A model generated the notes under the pieces. That model worked only from the letters and a program-made list of their open reading frames with translations. It was not told where the DNA came from and ran no database searches. DNA of 64,000 bases from Pyrrhoderma lamaoense (taxonomy: Eukaryota > Basidiomycota > Agaricomycetes > Hymenochaetales > Hymenochaetaceae): positions 1-64,000 of the forward strand of contig NBAZ01000011.1 in assembly GCA_002794735.1 (NCBI GenBank), given 5' to 3'. Every line of letters begins with the position of its first letter. The stretch's first letter is position 1. Of this stretch, positions 37,898 through 48,440 are shown piece after piece. A program made the translations under genes and the position numbers.

Positions 37898-39343
37898 ATG
37901 TCCTTCTCCTTTCCTCCCCATTCATATTTGGTCAAGAGAACCGGCTTAGTAGCTCCTTCACTGTTGATGATGGTCCTACCGGGGTACATGAAGGGAGTTA
38001 TTCCCTAGAAAGCGAAAGAGGACGAAGACAGAGGTGCATCTTAACGCGCCACTAAAGAGATGTAGAATCCAAGATTTTGCAGACAACTGCGAAAAACATG
38101 AATTAAATACACTTCCATTGGGCAACGTCCCAGTATCGGCTCTTAATACCAACCCTGCCCCACCTGTTCCAACTCCATCGAACTCGAGCTACTTCGATCT
38201 GACTCGTGGAGATCACTATGCGAGCTCAGTCTGGTTCAGATCTCCTGGGACAGGGAAATGAACAAGATGTCTTCGTTCAAAGTGGCGGACATAGTCTGTC
38301 ACCTATGGGCGTTGGTCAGGCATTTGACATTCCGTCCTGGGTGCAGGGCGACAGCTGTGCCAGCCTGATTAATCGATACCAAGATAAATTTACACACACG
38401 GTCACGGGACCAGGTGAGTCCTTCTGTTTGTCTTTGTTATTTTGTATCTATGGTTCATCACATTAACTAAAACCTTCCGTTCTCAGAACCAATTTTATTC
38501 GGTGACTCTCAACAGAGTAATCCTCTCAGAGCTTCAACAATGTACCTCTCCCACTCAGCAATGGCTCCTTCCAGTGTCAACTCAGTTCACTCCTGGACTC
38601 ATGCAATACTTGGATAGTTCTCTCGGGGTGTATGGCGTAATGCCATTGGAACAGCCAATCAGTAAATTGGCCAGTTCAAAAAGAAACGGGAAAGTCAGAG
38701 ACGACTCGCATGTGAAATGTAGGATTGGAAATATTGACGATAACGGACTTGTGCTACACGGAGTAGATGGCTGCCTAACTGATAATGTTGCGTCGTTGAT
38801 GCCACCTGCTGGTTCTCGATGGCATCTAACAGGTCCACCGATGCAAACTCTAAGCTCGCAGATGAATCCTTTCACTTCATTGACGGACTCTTTGTGGTCA
38901 CTCCCGGCCTGCACACAAACCTTATCATCATGTGAGCCCTCAATGCCTACGTGGATGAACGACACTAGTCGTCCTGAGTCAATCACGTTGCCGGGTTTAC
39001 TACCTGATAACCAGCAAATCCCATATCCACAATGTGTTGGAGATGACTCTCTCATACACGATACTACACTCATGGTATCAACACAGTTACCTCCCCCTGC
39101 ACAACCATCATTGACCTCCCAGAGAGTTCTGGCATATTGAAGCACTCTCAGGTTTTCCGGATAAAGGAGAGTGTGGCTACACCCGTACCTACTAAGGATA
39201 CTCAAATGAAAGATGCGTGTGGAGGGAAGACTATAGGAAAACGAAAACCAAAGAAGAGATCAGGAACCAGGAAGAAGGATATCCACACAGGTACATACAA
39301 AGAAATCAAGTTTGCACCCCCTTATACCACTCCGTCCAGTTAA
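37898..39343 (+). pseudogene. Array-family gene C, unit 1 copy (several frameshifts)
   Basis: Same gene as the intact C at 53620-55073 but with at least six one-base losses, each in a short homopolymer: C-run near 37914 (4 instead of 5), G-run near 37998, C near 38224, G-run near 38235, C-run near 38525, C-run near 38573 and C-run near 39118; one more T is missing in the intron. No base substitution is obvious. Loss in one direction only and only in runs looks more like consensus error in a repeat than real decay, so the label pseudogene is provisional. Confidence 0.65.
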
Positions 39344-40097
39344 CAGTTAGAGCACGTCATTTTCTACTGTTTAGGCTCGTACTGTACTTGTATGTAATTA
39401 GTTATGAGAATAATCTCATCAATATCTCAAAGCGACATATATATATGATTGGGACCCAGACTGGAGGAATACGCTACCAGCTCGATCAGTATAAGCTGAA
39501 ATGCATAAGCCTTATGATAAGGTGTTTGATATTGTACTCAATCAGAATATTGCACGGAGTGTCAGAACTAGAGCTGAATGACCACTGTGTAACGAGGGAC
39601 CAGATGCAATAAGCAGGAGAACTTTACCTGTGAATCAAATCAGGCATAACTATTCTAAAATAACAGGAAAGGTGATATTATGCATATTGTAATAAGGAAC
39701 ACTCTTGTACGTTGTAGCGTACCAATTTCTAACTCTTTTCAATGCTAAGCTGCGCAATCACTCCTTTCTAAGCAGAAAGATCAAGTCAGAATCATCATTA
39801 GCTGTTTGTTATTTGAATGGGATAGTCTAAGGTGTATAAATTTAGAGTGCTCGTAAGTATTTGTCTTGTTATCCCTTGTTCCCAGATTCCAACTTGTTCT
39901 CAGGAATTCGTGCTCCTTTCGACTTCCAGCTACGTGTATATTGCATTTTAGTACCCTTTGTGGCTACTCTCGTATCCACATTCCCCTTTATCTAACCAAT
40001 CTCAGAGACCTCCGTTATTCCGCAGCTCTCAGAATATGCCGATGCCGATGAGGAGAGGATGAAGAGGAGGATGACGATGAAGAAGACGAGGAAGATT
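39344..40097. other. Spacer between C and D
   Basis: C 3' flank with the family motif (TTTCTACTGTTTAGGCTCGT, 39360-39379) and then unremarkable non-coding DNA. A GAGGA/GATGA-type run (about 40050-40095) lies just past the end of D. Confidence 0.55.
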
Positions 40098-41266
40098 TCA
40101 CAGATGTATTTTTCTGTATTGTGGACCCACTGTCGTGTGTTGAGATATCGTCTTCAGGACTTTGGAAGTCTTAAGTTGCCGGAGAGTGGGTGGTGGATAT
40201 GGTAGCATGCCAAGCCCTTGATGGCTAGTATCCTCTATCAGCGTAGGAAATGAGGTCTCATAAAAGTACGAAGACTGGGTAGCCATGGGGTTGGTCCTTG
40301 TAGGGTCGAGCGGTATAATGGGTGGATATATCTGCGCTTCCACGATGTAATCATATTGAGAATCAACAGAAGGCATCGATAATATCACGATATTCGTTGG
40401 AGGATTATATGCACCATATATTGCAAGTCAATTCATTACAATTTTATTATATCTATCCCTTACATTTGAATCGTCTCTATACCGCCCGCTCCTCTTCAAG
40501 ATACCTACTCTACTTATTGGTTGTACTGCTTGCTCTGATGGTGCACATCATACACTCGAGAGAACCTGCATATGATGTGTGAATCCGGGATTGTGTTGTG
40601 TTGAAAACGGTAAGGATAGGGTATTTTCGAATGGCACAGACACATATTCCAGATATTTATCAGAGGGCCGCTCTTGAGAGTGTGTGGATAGGTTGGAGTC
40701 TAGGAACGGAAGGTTAATATGCTACTTGAATAGAGTTATAGGTATAAGATGACTATGACTTACCTGGCGTGTAGGTATCTTGGGGTTGATCAGCTTCGGC
40801 TTCGGCCTCGGCCTCAATTGCTTGGTTGACACCCTCAATCCAGGAAGAGATATCTAATCTCTGTCCAGTGTACAAGGAAGACAAACCATCATTTTGTCTC
40901 AAACCTTGATTCTGGATATCGATGTCAGATGTATGTTGTAGTCGATGGTCTCCGTCAGACAAGTATGAGTGATTCAAACTTAGTTGGATTGGAGTGATGA
41001 GGGTAGGGTGACGGTCGAGAGACGATTCTGAGGCAGCGCCCAACGGGAGTGTAAGAGCTTCATGACTTTTGTGCCGAGGTGCAAAATCTTGATTCCTACA
41101 TATCTTCAGCGGGCCGCTGAGATGCGCTTCTGGCTGAGCCCTTTTTCGCATGCTATATGAAATTATCCCTTTCGCGTGGTCCAGGAATGTCATTATCAGC
41201 TGTGAAGGAGCTGCTAATGTGGTCTTCTTGACTGAGCGAGAGTGTATGAGGAGAGGAAAGGGACAT
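40098..41266 (-). pseudogene. Array-family gene D, unit 1 copy (frameshifted)
   Basis: Counterpart of the intact D at 55829-56999. Relative to that copy, an extra A near 41161 breaks exon 1 after the start MSLSSPHTLSL, and missing bases near 40545 and 40558 shift exon 2. The last exon (ending QYRKIHL at 40098) is unchanged. As for C1, sequencing error cannot be excluded. Confidence 0.65.
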
Positions 41267-42400
41267 TAGGGAGAATGAGGAGAGGGTGAAGTTTAGGACG
41301 GGAGAGAAACCACTCCAAGACAGCTCTGCTTTTTATCCTTCTCGGCAAGAACGGATAGGGTATTTTTTATGGAGTAGATTATCAGGTACAGATATCCGCC
41401 GGAGGCTCATGGCTGCTACTCAACCAATATCCCATTATGAGAATTTCTTGTTGGTAGGAACCACTCACTAGCATATATGGATTATGAAATTAGGCATTGT
41501 TGGAACTCAATAAAGATCTCGCAATTTGATACTACTTGCAGTATTATTATTATAATTGATTACCTGGGATGGCAGGACCATTGCCTATTGTATATTTTGT
41601 TGTTATAGAAAATTGAACAAAAACATGCGAATGTGACGGTTGTTAAGATAGCTACGTCCGTTTGTTATGCTTTCACTGTTCTCTACAGCTGGTTTATCTC
41701 GGTTTTTTTCAAATCGAAGGTTCAGTAGCTATTTCTCCCATATACAGGCTATCATTGTAAGATAGACATGATAAGGCTGAGGATATAAGTCAGTACCAGA
41801 CCCTGACGCCGAGACTGTCATCTGAAAAGCTTAATGGTCGGTGTCACCAAGTTTGAGATACTAATTGGACCATATGCACTGCTCCTGCTCGTGTTCTTCT
41901 GTGAGTTAAATAGAGATGTAAAGAATAGAAGCTGAGGGAGCTTGAGATATTGCAGGGTTGTATAAGGAGTGAGTGAAGGTTATAAACGTGTTCATTTACT
42001 CTGTGCCGATACCCAGTAAGCGAGGATATGTTATCCAGATCCTCCTTCTCTTCTATTGTCTCGACTCACCATATATGATACTCAACCAGGATGTGTCCTA
42101 CAACCCAATAAATAGTGGCAAATATGACCTCACGTTTTCTTCCTTTGTCTGGGCCATTTTGCCGATGTAGGAATAAGGAAAAGCTTAGAAGGCAAGGTTA
42201 TGTCAGGATGAACAAAGGGAAAATAGGTAATATAATAGCGCAAGGGCCATGCTCAAGCAATGCCGAATGTAAGACCCTGGCTTTGAATTATATACACATT
42301 GTAATTGATTGTTAGCATCCTCTTCAACAAACAATAGTCATTAACATTCAATCTGGTTACTCCTAGCATTATATGAGTTAGTAGTACTTGTAACAGTCCG
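41267..42400 (-). repeat. Upstream module of gene D, unit 1 (diverged between units)
   Basis: Homologous to the A and C upstream modules: CTCGGCAAGAACGGATAGGG near 41341, GCTCATGGCTGCTACTCAAC near 41405, CTCAAGCAATGCCGAATGTA near 42251. Unlike most of the unit, it differs from unit 2 (57000-58135) by many substitutions as well as indels. Confidence 0.65.
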
Positions 42401-43535
42401 CATAGATCTACCAGTGCAGTACAACAACAAACAAATTTGGGGTAATGTTGTAATGATGATCGATGTTATATTGAACCTGCTAATACAATCCTCATCTTCG
42501 ACGATACCATACAATGAGAGCTGAGAAATATACCACCAATCCACTTTGTAGCACCCTATTCTGGCTACCAACTATACCGTGACATACATGCACGTCCGCA
42601 CATACTTGATACCCCCACTTCGGTTCAATAGTCTACTGTGGGTGATACCGAGCTATGCTATAACCTCAATGTTGGTGTGCATCAGTATCACGAATGTGTA
42701 TTTGTAACATCATGCAATTCCAATGCGTGCTCTTCTTTTCCTTCATTATCTTCGCCTTCTCTTTCTGTATACTTTGCTCATATATCTTACCTGAGAGCCT
42801 AGCCCTACCGCTACCTACTAAGTGTATACACAAATACTAGTTAAAAGATATTATAAAGTGCCTACAGCGTAACTGGGGCCCGAGCTTTTATACAATCAAC
42901 AAGTGCGATTTTATCGTCGCCAACTCATACTAAGGTATCGTTGGAAGTATAGAAAAAGAATGGGAGATGTGTATACAAAACACTTTCTGGTCCTTTCTCA
43001 GATTTTATTGGGCAATCAGTCTTTTCCTCATTGCGAACGAATATACTATGAAACTGCATATATGTCACTTACATCGGATTATTATCTATTATACTGCTTA
43101 TTCCAGATTTTATAAGCTTGAGACAGTTGTAACTACTTGAGGGAGTTTCATTTTCATCTGCCATCGATGTCTTCTTCGTCCTCCTTGACCATTCGGTCCT
43201 CCTCCGCCCTTTACATTTCGGGCCATGTGAGTTAGTGCTTTCATTAAGTACAGAATAGCCACTCGAGTACAGTCGTTGTAGACTCTGATGGAGAGAAGTA
43301 AGGCATGACATACCTATATGAAGATATCCACGACGATATATCTGTGAAGTGTTTTCGAGTATGCAGTCTGAAAATTGACTGGCTGGGCAGTTGCAGATGT
43401 GTCATATTCCTATCGTCTACGTTTTGGGGCTAGATATCGGAGGATTAAGGGAAAGAAAGAGTTCAGATTCTGAAAGAATAAAATTCTTCTGTAATTATTT
43501 CACATTTTTGGATTCAATCCAATCCACTAGTTAAT
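42401..43535. other. Spacer upstream of relic F
   Basis: Non-coding in both units. A frame on minus near 43069-43311 and its unit 2 counterpart have no recognisable feature. Confidence 0.45.
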
Positions 43536-44455
43536 TGTGTTCTAATTCGTGGGCTCGGAGGTATCCTTGCATAGATTCGCGAGTTTTGGGGGGAGCGGTA
43601 TCGTCATCGAATATGGTATCAACGGAAGCGAGTGAGGCAGGTAAGCTGCATTGAGTTGATATCTCATGATGAAGGGTATATAGGTCTGAGATTGAAGAAG
43701 GATTGCGTCAAAGTTCTGCAAATGTACAAACAATTCACCTGTCCCGTGACTGTGCTTGAGTATCGATCAGGAAAATGATATTGTTGACATCCTATACCAG
43801 TTCAGAATATCCTCCACAGACCTCCACCTCGCATGTACCTAACAGTACATCGCCTTGTAACGCTTGGAGACTCGTTTCTCGTGTATATTATGACAAGAGG
43901 GATGGTGCGTAAAACGTAGGTTGGGTACTTGTGACAGTACCGGGTCAACTTCCAACGGAAGTGTATGTTTTCTATGTTTTCTTTTCCCCTTCAGACGCAG
44001 ATTCATCAAATCTACATCTCTGGGAGGCTGTGTCGGCCACATGCTCTGTTCCCAAACAATTGGGGTGTAACGAGTACAAACTCGATATGTTTGCATATAT
44101 CCTGGACATCCTTGTTCACAGATCTGTCTTCTTCTTTGTGTTTCGTGTTTTTTTAGCCTTCCAGCTGAGAGTGCTATTTAATTCCAGAACTCTCTGAAGA
44201 GAACAGTTCCAAATGTGCGGGAAAGGTGTCAGTATCGGGGACACGAGTTTATTGGATGATGTCGGAGTATTTTTTTCCAGGAATTTGGGAGTGACGTCTC
44301 GATGTTTGTAGTAGCATTACATACAACCTGTGGTGCAAGTCTGTTTCCTTCAATACTTCCATCGAAGCTCCAAATCTGCATCTTTCATATACATCTTTAC
44401 TGAGTTCCCCGTTCCTTTTTGAGATGGCCAATTTACTGATTGGCTGCTCTAATGG
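43536..44455 (-). pseudogene. Relic F: degenerate family sequences, unit 1
   Basis: Two broken pieces of the family in minus orientation. At 44060-44455: remnants of the EQPISKLA.SKRNG block (near 44430-44455) and of the Lys-rich tail (GTCTTCTTCTTTGTGTTTCG at 44123-44142 matches the A tail region) with its end. At 43536-44000: a piece with HTLPLEVDPVLSQ and the exon-1 end (GTCCCGTGACTGTG, 43741-43754) followed by a worn exon 2. Frames are interrupted and the N-terminus is missing. Relics of at least one, probably two, further members. Confidence 0.6.
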
Positions 44456-45190
44456 TAGTACAACACATTGTAGAACCAGCTAAGCAGATAGCCGGTCGTA
44501 GTGTATTTGTGCTACACTTTGTGACTCGCCTGGAGAGTCCATTATCACTATATTTCCTTAAACTCGCCCGCGTTTCCAACCCATTTCTCTTACTGTTTGG
44601 CTTCATTGCTTACTCTTACTAGAGGACAGGGTTCGTTTATATGGCCTCTCGTTTCTGATAGCTTAAACCTTTCGTCCAGTGGCATAGTGCCGTCTTGAAA
44701 TCATACTTCATCTTAATATCTACCCTTTATCCCACGTTTTTCTGTATTATCCTACAGACTTGTGGCCGTAGTGGAGGAAAACCCTTTCTATCAATTCCTC
44801 CTCCCCCCCCCCCAAAGTAGCTGTCTGATAGTCTCCTGTACTCTTTATCACTGCCCTGCTGCTTATTAGGTTGCTCAGATGCCTGATGAGTTTGTAACAC
44901 TCTGACTGTACTGCAAGTCGACCGGACGGACAGAAATACATACACTTTTATCTCAAACTAAAACTTTGGTCGAGGCTCTATTTTATACGTTTCTATTGCT
45001 TTTACTGGTCTGTGAAGTCTCAGCTCGCCCCAATCGCCCCAAGGTCTCTATCTTTCTCTGCGCACCGGCCGAAGTCCAATTTCTTGCTTTTTAGCCCCCA
45101 GAACTGAGCCATAGCACCGTGTCTGGTGTAGGCAGATTCTAAACCCCAAGTCCTCGCCACTAAACACGACTGAAAAGTCCAGTCCTGACC
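44456..45190. other. Spacer between relic F and fragment E
   Basis: Non-family DNA apart from a ~60-bp match to 34210-34270. A C-run at about 44805-44815 differs in length between units. No gene; a frame at 44727-44945 is not convincing. Confidence 0.5.
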
Positions 45191-45830
45191 TAAAGTTTAG
45201 TTTTCATCATGCATTCCAAGAGATTCATTCATTTCATGAGTACGGAAGTGAGCTGCATTGATATTAGCGAGGTGCTATTGCTGAGTGAGAGAAGTACATG
45301 GTTGAAATTCTGAGAAGGAATACTCTGTTGAAAACGTGAATCTGGAAGGTTTTAGTAACGTAAGTAAAGTCAACAAAGACAAACAGAAGGACCTACCTAG
45401 TCCCGTGACCGTGTGTATATCTTGATATCGATTAAACAGGCTGGCCCAGCTGTCGCCTGCACCAGGACGGAATGTCAGATGCCTGACCCTCGCCCACAGG
45501 TGACAGATTATGTATGCCACTTTGGACGAAGACATCTCGCATGAACCCCTGCTCTAGGAGATCTGAACCTAGACTGAGCTCGACATAGTGACCTCCATGA
45601 GTCAAGTGGTAGTAGCTCGAGCTAGATGGAGTTGGGGCAGGTGGGGCAGGGTAGATTCCATGAGTCGATACTGGGACGTTGCCCAATGGAAGTATATATT
45701 TCATTGTGTTTGCAGTTGTCTGCAGAATCTTAAGTTCTACATTTCTTTAGAGGTGCGTCGAGGAGCGCCTCTGGTTGCGTCCTCTTCCGCTCTCTGAGGT
45801 AGAACTCCCTTTCATGTATCCCGGGAGGAC
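45191..45830 (-). pseudogene. Fragment E: family gene without its ends, unit 1
   Basis: Minus-strand member that starts abruptly at the unit junction (45830) inside the N-terminal block (GPPGIHEREFYLRERKRTQP) and runs through TLPLGNVPVSTHG to TVTGLG at the first intron donor (GTAGGT, 45392-45397), then a worn exon 2. It lacks the start and the C-terminal part. A TAA replaces the CAA codon after KKCR (near 45727). It has no promoter of its own and sits directly downstream of the truncated A of unit 2. Confidence 0.7.
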
Positions 45831-47166
45831 CTGTCTTCTTCTTTTTCTTTCGTGACCTTTTTGCTTTCCGCCCACCAGCACCTTTCACATTCACACCTTT
45901 GACGGATACAGGAATGTCCACACACTCCTTTATTTGTCCAAGCTGAGTATGCTCCGTGATCCCAGAACTCTCTGAAGAGAACAATGAAATTTGTGCAGGG
46001 GGAGGTATCAGTATCGGCGACACAAGATTATTGGATGATATATATGTATTTTTTCCAATAATTTGGGAGAGGTTTGCTTGTTGGGAAGCGGGTGATGAAT
46101 ATGGTGGCGCGAGTAGCACAAAGTGACTGGTGTCGTTCACCGATGTTGGCATTGAAGATTGGATACCAGTGGTATTGGTCCATGTAGAATTGGCGAGTGA
46201 GGTGAAAGGATCAATCTACATCTTCACTGTCAGCATCAACAACGTCTCGATATTTGTAGTAGCGTTACATACATCGTATGGTGCAAGTCCATTACCTTCA
46301 ACATTTCCAATTCTGCATCTTGGATTTGCATCTTTTCTGACTTTCCCGTTCCTTTTCGATCTGGCCAATCTACTGATTGGCTCCTCCAAAGGCAATACAT
46401 CATACAAACTGAGAGATTGATTCATGTACTGCATGAGTCCGGGAGTGAATTGCGTTGACATTGGTACGGAGCCGCTGCTGGGTGGGAGAGGTACATTTTT
46501 TTGATTCTGAATAGTTTCACTCTGTTGGGAGTGTCCGTGTAATACTGAATCTGAGAACGGAAGGATTCAGTTAATGCGATGAACCATAGATGAGTTTGAT
46601 ATTATCAAATATTGAAGAACTTACCTGGTGACGTCACCGTCGACCGTGTGTGCAAATTTATCTTGGTATCGATTAAACAGGCTGGCCCAGCTGTCGCCCT
46701 GCATCCAGGACGATATGACAGATTCCTGACCAACGCCCACAGGAGACAGATCTTGCAGGCCATTCTCAGCGATGACCCTTGATCTAACTCCTGTCCAAGG
46801 AGGAGATCTGGAACATCAGCGTGATGTCCTCTCAGACTGAGGTCGACATCGTGATCTCATGGGTCAGATCGAAGAAGCAGTTCGAGCTTGATGGAGCAGG
46901 TGGGGCAGGGTTGGTACCAAGAGTCGATACTGGGACGATGCCCAATGGAAGTGTATAATATTCATTATGTTTGCAGTTGTCTGCAGAATACAGGATACTA
47001 CATTTCTTTTTGGGTGCGTCAAGGGGCACCTCTGGCTTTGTCCTCTTCCGCTTCTTGGGAGTAACACCCCCTTCTTGTAGCCCGGGAGCGCACCATGAAT
47101 CTGGAAGGTACTGTTGAGCTGGCTTTCTTGTCCGAGCATGAATGGGTGAGGAAAGGAGAAGGACAT
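45728..47166 (-). pseudogene. Array-family gene A, unit 2 copy, chimeric with E
   Basis: Same gene as A1 for exon 1 and most of exon 2, from the ATG at 47166. After the Lys-rich stretch ending KKKKTG it passes at 45830/45831 straight into the N-terminal block of E (GPPGIHERE...KKCR) and stops at the E nonsense codon, so the normal TYRRIEFVP tail is lost and replaced by about 38 residues. Exon 1 differs from the unit 1 and 3 copies by missing bases near 47092, 46859 and 46778, by a 7-bp gain at the first donor (46627-46638), and by a GGG/GGGG change near 47059. The reading frame is broken in several places. Confidence 0.65.
46627..46638. repeat. 12-bp perfect palindrome at the A2 splice donor
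   Basis: GGTGACGTCACC, its own reverse complement, sits where units 1 and 3 have GGTCCCGTGACC. Together with the adjoining GTCGACC it makes a net gain of 7 bp and destroys the VTGPG codons before the donor. Seen only in unit 2. Confidence 0.8.
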
Positions 47167-48440
47167 TGTAGAGAATGAGGATGTAGTCGAGGACTGAGGG
47201 ATCTGCTCTGAGACAACTGTCCTATTTATCCTACTCGGCAAGAATGCCTAGGTGCAGGGTTTTTTTACTGATGAGATATTATGTCAGGTACAAATTCCTC
47301 CGGACGCTCATGGCTTATACTCGACCAAGATTCTCGTTCGAGAATTCTATGTTGGCGGGGATCACTCATTAGCTTTTATGAAATATGGAATAGGGGTTTT
47401 GATATAATATACCGAGATCTCTGGAGCTTAGGCTACTTAGCCGCTATTGTGATGTTCTTCTGATGGATCAATAGAGTGGCTAGGCCATCTTCTATTGTAT
47501 ATTTTGTTTGATATCGAATACAGACCAAGAGCATGTGAATAAGAAATGCGGTTTTTACAAGGATAGCTACGTCTGTCTACTATTCTGTCATCCAGTTAAT
47601 TTTATTCTAAATATTCATAAATATCCATCAAGTAATAGGTCCAGGGTTCTTCACAAACCGTCACGTCATCGACATATACTATAGTTTTGATGATTTGTAT
47701 ACGATAGGAGGACGAGTACAAAAGGTGATTGGACATAGGTCGGCTACGGCATGCCGTGTCCAGAGTTAAGTGGCCAATATTACTAGGATATGCGATTTAA
47801 TTTTTTTGTGATCCTATTCTCGCCGTGAGTGGGATCGGGATGTAAGGAAGATTGAAGTTGAGAGGGACGAAGCTATTGCGGGGGTGTAAGTGGAATGGAA
47901 AGATACTAGACTGTACTTCGATAGGGATCTTGATGGGACACAAACCCTATTATTCTGTGGTGTTAAGCAGTAAGCGAGGACATGTTATCCATAACCATGC
48001 TTCTTTTCTATTGTCTAGGTTTACCAGCTTGCACCCCATACACAATATTCACTCGGAGTCCTTCCTTCGGATAAACAATTTCGCGATAAAATGACCCTGT
48101 GACTTTATTCCATGATTCTTTTTACGTGCTACCTCCGTCATACATATTCTAGACTCCATGATAATCCCTGTATTGAAATAATACACGGATTGGCCATACC
48201 GCGAGAACCTAGTCACAAGTCTTTATCTAAGAAGAAGCAAGGCTTATGCCAGGAAGAACAAGGGACATCAGGCAATGTGGTGACGCAAGGGCCACGCTTA
48301 AGCAATGTCGAGTGAAATCTCTAGGCTTCGAATTACAGTATGTGCATACTAAGAACCTCTTCAGCGAACACTAATAAGCCATCACCATTCAATCCGATCA
48401 ATCTTAGTGTTACAACGGCTTTAACGATATATTAGTTTGC
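47167..48440 (-). repeat. Upstream module of gene A, unit 2
   Basis: Near-identical copy of 31453-32720 with scattered one-base indels. Non-coding, same TATA-like site. Confidence 0.75.

Larger units (their letters stand above)
30037..39343. repeat. Large inverted repeat formed by A and C modules, unit 1
   Basis: Left arm about 30.0-32.7 kb (A with its upstream module, minus), right arm about 36.6-39.35 kb (C with its module, plus), with a ~3.9-kb centre holding B. The arms are clearly homologous but diverged in coding and non-coding parts. The same arrangement recurs in unit 2 (about 45.8-55.07 kb). Confidence 0.75.
30123..45830. repeat. Tandem array unit 1 (15,708 bp)
   Basis: Measured from the CTGTCTTCTT at 30123 to the same string at 45831. 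Gene content: A (-), B (+), C (+), D (-), relic F (-), fragment E (-). From about 30740 rightwards it matches unit 2 almost base for base over most of its length, apart from one-base indels and a clearly diverged segment near 41.5-42.7 kb. Its first ~620 bases (30123-30739) instead carry a distinct version of the A tail. Confidence 0.92.

Noticed and set aside
43839..44197. Overlapping frames on both strands over relic F
   Set aside because: They are shadows of degenerate family sequence; neither strand keeps an intact gene.
30037..46000. Homeodomain mating-type (A/HD) locus, because of divergent variable genes
   Set aside because: No WF.N.R homeodomain motif in any paralogue and no flanking mitochondrial intermediate peptidase gene.
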